A stretch of DNA of 16,472 nucleotides from Eimeria necatrix (taxonomy: Eukaryota > Apicomplexa > Conoidasida > Eucoccidiorida > Eimeriidae), in NCBI RefSeq assembly GCF_000499385.1, contig NW_013654670.1:1-16472 (forward strand), written 5' to 3'. Within the stretch, counting starts at the first letter, position 1, and every line of letters starts with the position of its first letter. The notes under the pieces were generated by a model. It did no database searches and had not been told where the DNA came from. It was given only the letters and a program-made list of their open reading frames with translations. The translations under genes were made by a program, and so were the position numbers. Of the stretch, positions 9,501-16,472 are shown piece by piece.

Positions 9501-11179
9501 TGCATGGCTTTTCTCCTAGCTACGCATCATTCGTGTTCTCAACAAACGTGGCCACTATCGCCTTTCAAACACTTTACCCCTAAAATGGATGCGTTCCTCT
9601 TCAAACAAATGTGCCTCCGTTTCTCAGGTTTGCCGTGCTATTTAGTTTCACCGCAAAAATATCAGCCCTCGCAGCATGCGCACGGCAAAAAGAATACAAG
9701 CATTTTTCCTTCAACACACTTCCTGAGCAAACGACACTCGTTTTTCCTGGCACTGCGAGCTACTCCGGATTGACTCTGATTACGAATTGCTGTAAATTCC
9801 ACTTCAGTGCGGCTGTTCTGACGATACAGTCTACTAACACTAGCAGAAATACGAGCTACAAAATTGTGAAAGACGCAAAATAAATTCTGCTATCATTTCT
9901 GCTGTTGGGTGACTAATAAGCATTGTTAAAGCCCGTGCAGCTGGTCTGCAGTAATAAGGAATCACACTCGAATGAACCTCAGTCAACAGCGTCAGCACAT
10001 ATCCAACTAACAAACAACACTTTTGGATCCAACGGTTCTTGCGTTATTTATGCAAGAAACCACTTGCTCAAATTTCCATTTGAACGACACAAGCGTCGCA
10101 ATTGTTTTCGCGGACGCAAAGTGCATTGCAGCTTAAAAAGAGCAGTGCCGTTACTGCACGAAGAGTGCAGTACAGTAGTGCACCGGGAAAAATTAATAGC
10201 AGCCAAATATGATACGAATGAAGACTCGACGTAATCACTTGTCGAAAATGAAGTATATTCATAAATCTCGGAATAATCAAGCATAAGAGAACAACAGGCA
10301 GTTCACCCACTAGAGCCCGGCTAAACGCATTGCTTTTCGATGCATTGAAAGCTGTAGGTATGTTGACTTTATGCCGTACTAGATTAATGTGACATATTGC
10401 ATAGCAAAGAATTCAATCTTCGTGCTTGCATGCGACACCAAGGCCGCAATACACTATTTGAAGACCTCAAACGGTTCCGTGATAGCAGCAACGGATGGTT
10501 GCATGAAAGAAAAAGCACCTGCGCGCAAAATAATACAGCTCAAAGCTTTATAGCGCTAGATTAAACTGCCGAAATGGCCTTCTTGGGTGCCAGCCGTAGA
10601 AACAGGATGTGAAAAACTGAACAAACATAAGGATACCGCTGTAGCTATAATGATCCAAAGAGAGCGAAATTTCTTTTTGCGACACCGGCACTTCAACTGT
10701 AAGTTGCCCATGAAAACTAAGGGAAAACAAATGACGCTAGGCTTCAATGCAGAATCCTCAAATTGGTGCAGTGAAGGCTGAGGAGAACAAGCCTCTGTCG
10801 AGCTATTCTTTCTTGGTCCTGTGCTGTTGCCCGCGAAATCCTTTTGAATTTACTGCGGTTGAATAAGAAGGACACGAAGTAAAAAGGTTACGTCACGCGT
10901 GGTAGCTTCTTTCTGATCACGTACGAATTCCCTCGCAGCTCTTTGGGTTTTGTGCTACCAGAGGTATCCCCTACAACTTGCAAAACTGATGAATGGATGT
11001 GAGACTGTGAGACACTTATCCCTATATCTAACGTCACGCATTTATCAGACGTTCGCTCTCTTGGGCATACCAGAGTAAGGCTGTACAATTTAGCTTGCAA
11101 GAATGCACACGAACTACCCCTTCATAATTCAAAATGTGTAAGTCTGTGCGCATCATTTTTTCATGAGGACCTATGATTG
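6586..11179. other. Non-coding unique DNA
   Basis: No gene is supported over about 4.6 kb. Forward and reverse frames reach only about 100 codons (for example 7822-8136 reverse, 9923-10234 forward); many lack an ATG start, and none shows a known motif. Short homopolymer runs occur (T8 at 7428-7435, T7 at 8880-8886). GCATGC occurs at 6764, 8554, 9674 and 10428. No transposon ends, RNA genes or long internal repeats are visible by eye. Introns of a large gene cannot be excluded. Confidence 0.7.
10152..10172. repeat. 8-bp perfect hairpin
   Basis: TACTGCAC and GTGCAGTA are separated by GAAGA. The surrounding 60 bases are rich in the words GCAGT and ACTGC, which also allow other pairings. This may be a local TGCA-rich bias and not a functional structure. 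Confidence 0.4.
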
Positions 11180-11428
11180 GTGTTTATCCTAGTCGTTCTA
11201 GATGGTGGATTCCGCGAGCTTTCTGAAAACCTCCAAAATTACTTGCTGAGACGGAAACATGCATCGTACAGTAGGGCGTCGTAGATAACCAGATAGAGTC
11301 AGCAGTGTATAATTTAGTGACGTCTAGATAGTGGATTCTTTGAAGGTACTTAAAATGTGTAAAATTGCTTTCGACGGAAACATACCTCCTACAATAGGGC
11401 GATGTAAAGAAACAAACAAAGTAAGCAG
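11180..11428. repeat. Old tandem duplication, ~125-bp unit, two copies
   Basis: Copy 1 (11180-11304) and copy 2 (11305-11428) share ordered blocks at an offset of about 123-126: CTAGATGGTGGATTC against CTAGATAGTGGATTC, GACGGAAACAT in both, TACAGTAGGGCG against TACAATAGGGCG, and AGCAGTGT at the end of each. Identity is roughly two thirds by eye with small indels. The region just downstream (about 11428-11450) faintly resembles the start of a third unit. No coding potential is visible. It is probably an ancient local duplication or a fragment of a minisatellite. Confidence 0.75.
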
Positions 11429-12756
11429 TGTCGAATTCAGAAGTGGCAGTTGTTGCGCTCTACTCTGGCGCGATTGTACGTGAGGACTTCTCTGATTTAT
11501 TGTTCAGACGACCTGCTGTGAACGCACAATGAAAACATAGCAGACTAAAAACCCATGTCTCACGGTGAATTTCCTCTTAATACGGAAATCATGGCATAGC
11601 GTTAGCGCATTACACAGCTGCTCAGCTCGTACGTACTTGCCAGTATAAAAATTAGCGCAACAAGGAAAACACTTTGCCCTGCACCCAAAGTGGGAATAGT
11701 TTCGAGCAAGCAGAAGCTCATGTCTCACAGATCCTCCAGCTAAAGGGAGATTTTCCCCTGGTCTTCAGTGAATACAGGTAGAAGAATAACTGCGGATAGG
11801 AAAAGTTCCTTAAGGAGCCACTTTCATTACAGTGCTGGCAGCCTTCAGCAACAAGCAAGCGGAAGAATAAATAGAAACACAAGTCGTGCCATCACTATAC
11901 AAATAATGGCTTGGGATTCACATCTGGCGTCAAAGCAAAACACCGTGCGCAAAATGCTGCTGAGAAGCACTTCATGATCATACGAAGCACATGTTCACAT
12001 GCCGCACAGTTTGTCATTCACACGAAGAATCCGGCTCAGTTTCAGGAAAGCTCTGCGATACTCAAGAGCAAACCAGGACAGCAGCAAAGTAGTTTCCGAG
12101 CTATGAACACATTCATAATAGCAAACTCGGAATACGTCGCCGACTTAAAAGTTTGCCAGTGCTTCCGCTTCATGCCATCGCATCTACAGCGTGGCATACG
12201 GAAGAGTACCTAGCCTGTTGCTGTTGTCTCCGTACGTACGCGTTGTCACTTTCTGGGCTGCGCTAGACTCTGGCTCCCATTGAAGGAAAATATCCCGTCG
12301 TGAAGGTATGCCTGATAAACAGTGATACTCAGGGTTCTCACGGCCCTTGCATGCCATCGCCATGCTACATTGCGCGCATCTCCAGGATGCGGGGTGCCTG
12401 CAGACATTCTTTGTCACTCACGTATGAGCTACGCTGGTTCGGATTAGCCTAAGAAGCTGAATTGGTCAAACAATCTCTCTCTAAATACTAGTGAATCGGA
12501 TGGCCCGCACGCATCACTGTACTGATAACAGCTACTCATCAGCAGATATGCGTGGAAGTGTTCACTTTTCTACATGCAGTGGCACCTGTGAACCACGCGA
12601 ACATTACTCGCAAAGCAGCATGTCGTGCACAGCTGCGTCTGCCATTGCACCGCTCTGAAAACCAATCCTGTGGAGCTGCGAGACATGCTTCTTGGTCGTC
12701 GAAGTGGTGTCCAGTTGTCAAAGAAATGGAACAGTGGACGCGGCTTTCTTCACGTC
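11429..12756. other. Non-coding unique DNA
   Basis: No gene is supported. Frames of 60-109 codons (11911-12213 forward, 12184-12417 reverse, 12552-12881 forward) overlap on the two strands and show no recognisable motif. GCATGC occurs at 12349. No RNA gene or mobile-element end was seen. Confidence 0.65.
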
Positions 12757-12800
12757 AAACGTTGAAGCTTTGGCCAGCAAACGTTGAAGCTTTGGCCAGC
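12757..12800. repeat. Perfect 22-bp tandem duplication
   Basis: Two identical adjacent 22-base units (12757-12778 and 12779-12800), each beginning AAACGTTGAAGC and ending TTTGGCCAGC. Identity is complete, so the event is recent or the region is under gene conversion. The length is not a multiple of three, so it would shift a reading frame; this is mild evidence against coding here. Confidence 0.95.
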
Positions 12801-13414
12801 AGCTTTGCTAACAGCATCGCAAACACAACGTTGCAGTCCACGCCTGTTGCTTGTTCAAACGCAAAAGTGTCACTAGGTTGAAGACAAGAGACAATGACAC
12901 GACTGTCGAACTATGTTCTAAGAGGACTGCACTGGTGAAGATGCCACCGAAGAAATGTCGAGCTTTGGTAGTACAATGAAGACACAACAAAATTCTGGTT
13001 TTGAGCGGCACATTGCTTTAAGCGTGATACCAGTTATTTACAATATATCTGCACTGTTTTGAAATATTTGTTGATTCTATGCAAGGCCCTCGTTGGCTTC
13101 GAAGGCGTCGCCTGTACCCTGGTGCCCGATTTGTGCTATAGACGCGACTGTGCATTGTGCATATTTGACAGCGGTCAAATCCGTGCATTTCGTTGCTGCA
13201 CATTCTCAAAGAAGCATGCTAAATCCAGACGCAAACGCAAACGAACACTGAACTACCAAAATAGGTCGGTTGTAGCCAACAAAAGGGTGCCCCGGCTTAT
13301 GAGTGCTCGTTGCATCAAGGACTTCAGCTACTATGCCCTCAACAGTAATACAGTCAATGATGAAACTACTGATTTATAGAACGTTACTCGCAAATCTGAC
13401 CGACGTAAACCGCG
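12801..13414. other. Non-coding unique DNA
   Basis: No gene is supported. The frame at 13059-13379 (106 codons) begins with TTG, contains a basic run (SRRKRKR) and has no domain I know. It is interpreted as chance. GCATGC occurs at 13214. Confidence 0.6.
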
Positions 13415-13477
13415 GTGCGCTTATTGAAGAGACTCAAACCACACCGCGCGCTCTTATTGAGAGGCCCAAACCACACC
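13415..13477. repeat. Imperfect ~32-bp tandem duplication
   Basis: Copy 1 (13415-13445) and copy 2 (13446-13477) share CTTATTGA and CAAACCACACC at offsets of 33 and 32. They differ by a few substitutions and one-base indels. It is a local minisatellite-like duplication of moderate age. Confidence 0.8.
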
Positions 13478-14437
13478 CTCACCAAGGTTTGCAGCATCAG
13501 GTAGCACAGGCAAAACCGATTTGCCCCCATTATTGAATGCCTTACGGGAGTCGTGCAAACGGCGACAAAGGCAGGCACATGTGGCTTGAATAAGCCGAGT
13601 TGCATACATCCTGCGCTCCAGAACGGCGAGCTAGGAGATGTGAAAAAAAAAATACGTGGGATGCAAACTCTATTCTGTCGCATTTTCAAGGCTGTACTTT
13701 CCATGACATGTTGAGCTTCCATTTTCTGTGGCTCTGTGAATGTTTCTTATTTGCGTAATATCTGGCCTACGCGACGTTGCATACGCTTGTGCACGTCGGC
13801 AAGTTTAGAGGCTTCGAGAGGCAAGGTATGGCATCGTGTCGCCTAAATGAAGCAGCCCAGTTGCAAAGGTGCATTGTCAGCAGCTTCCCTGCGTGCATCG
13901 ATATGGCCACTATAGTTCGCAGGCCACGCAGACTAACGTACGATCTATGCGGCAGCCAGATACAAACAACGCCGATTGTGCCGCTTCATAACTGCCCACT
14001 GCAGCAATTTGCCTGACATAAATCTCCCACAAAAAATACACCGGCACGCCGCCGAAGACACGGCAAGTATACTCACCAACATCAAGGTGAATGTGTTCGA
14101 AGTTGATACACACTCCACTGAGCTTAAACCAAAAAGACACATAGATGCCGCACCTGAAGCGTCTTCCCATCGACTCACCCAGGAGCGTCCACAGGCTTAG
14201 TCAACATGCGCACAGACTACCCTAAGCCCAGCACAAGGCAGTATACAGATTGTTTCTCAAATATACTAGGAAGGGACCATCAACGCAATGTATTAAGCAC
14301 ACCTTAGGTGTGAAGGCACAACTAGATGATACTCCTGGCACAAAAAACGTAAGTGACATGGTGACTAGAAACATCGCCCAACAAAGCAGCTGCCTTCGAA
14401 TCAAAGGTCTAATTGTGCGCCAATCAATCGCCTAGTT
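13478..14437. other. Non-coding unique DNA
   Basis: No gene is supported. There is an A10 run at 13643-13652 with no matching direct repeats that would mark a retroposed insert. The reverse frame 13384-13722 and forward frame 13777-14016 show no known motif. Confidence 0.6.
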
Positions 14438-15637
14438 ATGCGCCTTCTAACTTCCATTTCAAAACTTGCAGGCAGTCTTAGTGTTCTAAAGCTACACAAT
14501 TGCGACAGCTCTGCAGCATTCGTGAACCTGTCATTTGCAATTCCTCGGAGGACACCCAAAATTGCATTGTGTCTGTACGGTAGCAAACGCCTGCATGCTC
14601 TATCGGCACAAACTGCCCAAGACACTGTCGATATTTGGACTAACTACAAACCCAGAAATGTTATTCTAACAAGCCTACGTGTTGCCTTTGTGCAACGGTG
14701 CCCGGATGCAAATAAAACCTTTTACAACTTATTTTCTTACACAAATAAAACCCTGATGTACCGTTTCCGTGAACCTGGAGGACAGTCGTCACCGAAGTTT
14801 CAACAGGAAACGGCTACAGAGTAGGGTTTTCATCCTAGCAAAATTGGAATGCAACATGTAAGGTGGCTGTGCCCTCCTACAAAACGCGTCCATAGCACAT
14901 CTAAGCAACTAGACATCCTACGTCGTGTGCTGAGAGCAGACCTTCAATGACGGAAACGTGGCTCCAGCACATCCAAAGTACAATAAAAGATGATCAAAAT
15001 CAAGCAACTACGTCATGTCTCTTATATGCATGCCTGTACTTCACTGAAGCACATTTGAAAAAGAAGCACAGCAGGGCCTGCAAGACATCCGGCATCATCC
15101 CCTTCGCAAAAGAAAATTTCAAAGGGAGATCACGGTGTATGTTTCTGCCGCCGCAGGAGTTTCGACTTTGCTTCATGGCTTTCTACCGTGAAACTGGACA
15201 CGCTGAAAGAAACATTTGTCATGTACCCCGGAAGAAGCTTTCTATTGCTTCGCCAAAGGCACGTGAACAGCCACACACCATCTGCTCGGCATTCACACAG
15301 GCTCGCACTCACAATAGTGTCTCGCAGATCGTTAGCAGCTGCACCCACTTTAATGCAATTCTTTTGCATGGGAGCTACGTGCTTTGTAATTGGGCTAAAG
15401 AAAAACAATCCATGCCTTTGCTTCGTCCAAGTTGAAGTCAAGCTGACGCTGTGATAGCTGCAGCTCTTTTGATCCTGTGCATTGAAGGCAATGCATGTTA
15501 TTTTCAACAGGTACGTATCAAGTGAGCTCAGCTGGCGCACTTGAAAAATGATCTGGCAGCCGCGCTCACAGTGAAATTTTTGCAAACGTTCCGGGGCAAA
15601 TAAAGTGCATAAGCCGACTCCTGGAAGGACGCACGCA
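14438..15637. other. Stretch with the longest open frames; product unknown
   Basis: Two ATG-started forward frames (14438-14824, 128 codons; 14947-15435, 162 codons) lie close together. A reverse frame of 205 codons from its first ATG (15747 down to 15130) overlaps the second. Both strands cannot easily be coding in the same place, and stops are scarce on both, so at least one frame is accidental. None of the translations shows a domain, signal peptide, zinc-finger pattern or catalytic motif I recognise. I saw no obvious splice-site chain joining the forward frames. They may be exons of an unknown gene, a decayed element, or chance. GCATGC occurs at 14593 and 15028. Confidence 0.35.
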
Positions 15638-15751
15638 CACGTGGCAATACGGATATGCTGACGAGCTTGCAGGATCATTAAACGCTCCATTAAACACGTG
15701 GCAATACGGATATGCTGACGAGCTTGCAGGATCATTAAACGCTCCATTAAA
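15638..15751. repeat. Perfect 57-bp tandem duplication
   Basis: Two identical adjacent units (15638-15694 and 15695-15751). Each starts CACGTGGCAATACGG and ends CGCTCCATTAAA. There are no differences between copies, so the event is recent. The length is 19 codons, so it keeps the reverse open frame open and gives two identical 19-residue blocks (ending QHIRIATC) at its amino end. Because 57 is a multiple of three by chance one time in three, this is weak evidence for coding. Confidence 0.97.
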
Positions 15752-16472
15752 AGCTTCAAAGCACCGTGTTTGGCAATATGTACGGGCGGAGAATTAATTT
15801 TCGCCGCACCACCCAGCGAGACAACGTTATCTTCTGGCCCAGCAATCCCAGCGCTGCGCGTGTCATGCCTCGCACGCTTAAAACATTACTGAACCACAAT
15901 ATGATTTAGCTGCCTAGTGCCATTACCTCTTTGCGGCGGTTTACAAGAAAATAGACAGACAACGATAGCACGAGAAAAAGAAGCCAGAAGAAACGCGTCT
16001 CCAGGATTGCGTTTCTTCCTTATTGCAAGAAATCATACACAACACGCCTGCTTCTTCTGCATCTGGATTCTTGTCAAATCTACATCATTTTCCAGATACA
16101 GCAAAGCTCGATGCTTTCGGAAGTCTGGTCCCGTGCCACATTTGGGTGAACCACGATCATCCACAATGCAGTGCAGGTGTTTAATACATGGACGATAGCT
16201 TCGACGGATATTCCAGCTGCCGCACTTCGATAAAAAGTGCCTGCCAGTGCAAACAAAATGGGGAACTTGAGAGGGCAGTAAATCCATCGCGCACCATTCC
16301 CTTCATAAGTCCGGACTCCAGTAACTGAGTCAACATTACACGTTGCCAATGTTTTAGCTCCTCCACCAGCAGTGCTCCGTGGATATAAACTCGGTCGAAG
16401 GTACTAGTTGAGTTTTAGAAGGGGATTAAAGGAAATATTGCAAGCATTCGGCCCAAAGTGGTCAAGCCATGT
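15752..16472. other. Non-coding unique DNA to the right edge
   Basis: No gene is supported. Frames of up to 93 codons overlap on both strands (15917-16198 forward; 16033-16287 and 16080-16349 reverse) without recognisable motifs. A small hairpin lies at 16222-16240 (GCACTT and AAGTGC around a 7-base loop) and is likely chance. Confidence 0.6.

Noticed and set aside
4783..9686. Shared 14-mer CATGCGCACGGCAA near 4785 and 9675
   Set aside because: Flanks do not match, and about one such coincidence is expected in a window of this length.
13059..13379. 106-codon forward frame with a basic SRRKRKR run
   Set aside because: It starts with TTG, has no known domain, and overlaps a reverse frame. The basic run alone is not evidence of a nuclear protein.
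13643..13652. A10 run as a possible retroposon tail
   Set aside because: No flanking target-site duplication, and no SINE-like promoter boxes or LINE-like coding sequence upstream.
1..16472. tRNA genes, telomeric repeats, or LTR/terminal-inverted-repeat transposons
   Set aside because: I scanned by eye for B-box-like GGTTCGA motifs, TTAGG or TTTAGGG tracts, and long matching ends. None was convincing, though eye inspection cannot exclude decayed elements.

Overview
This 16.5 kb window looks like non-coding nuclear DNA from a eukaryote. I find no convincing protein-coding gene, rRNA, tRNA, CRISPR array, insertion sequence or prokaryotic-style operon. Open frames are short, overlap on both strands and are not packed. 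Base composition is moderate (GC in the mid-40s by eye) and CpG is not visibly depleted, which argues against a vertebrate and fits many invertebrates and protists. The hexamer GCATGC occurs 12 times, several-fold above simple expectation. Such motifs are well known upstream of genes in coccidian apicomplexans, but the enrichment is not diagnostic, and a large repeat-rich arthropod genome (for example a tick) would fit as well. I cannot fix the lineage.

The left end (1 to about 3130) is a tandem array of a complex repeat with a period of about 0.9-0.97 kb. It holds three diverged monomers in one orientation (A 285-1252, B 1253-2155, C 2156 to about 3130). They are preceded by a much younger 284-bp partial duplication (1-284 against 285-537, 7 differences in 253 bases). 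The array runs off the left edge. Three perfect or near-perfect palindromes keep their order in every full monomer: CACGTG, GTTGGCCAAC and CGGAGCTCCG. Monomer C carries an inverted duplication that makes a 69-nt hairpin (2580-2648). Monomer B has lost 68 bases whose left end falls inside a sequence that forms a hairpin in monomer A (988-1017). About 160 bases after the array may be a decayed fragment of a fourth copy.

From about 3290 to 16472 the sequence is mostly low-information unique DNA with scattered local duplications: an old 125-bp tandem pair (11180-11428), a perfect 22-bp pair (12757-12800), an imperfect 32-bp pair (13415-13477) and a perfect 57-bp pair (15638-15751). The stretch 14438-15747 has the longest open frames of the window (128 and 162 codons forward, 205 codons reverse from the first ATG). 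The 57-bp duplication lies in frame in the reverse one. None resembles a family I know, so I treat them as unproven.

The window therefore reads as a repeat array next to gene-poor DNA. The best leads are the array, its conserved palindromes, the hairpin in monomer C, and the ORF-bearing stretch near the right end.
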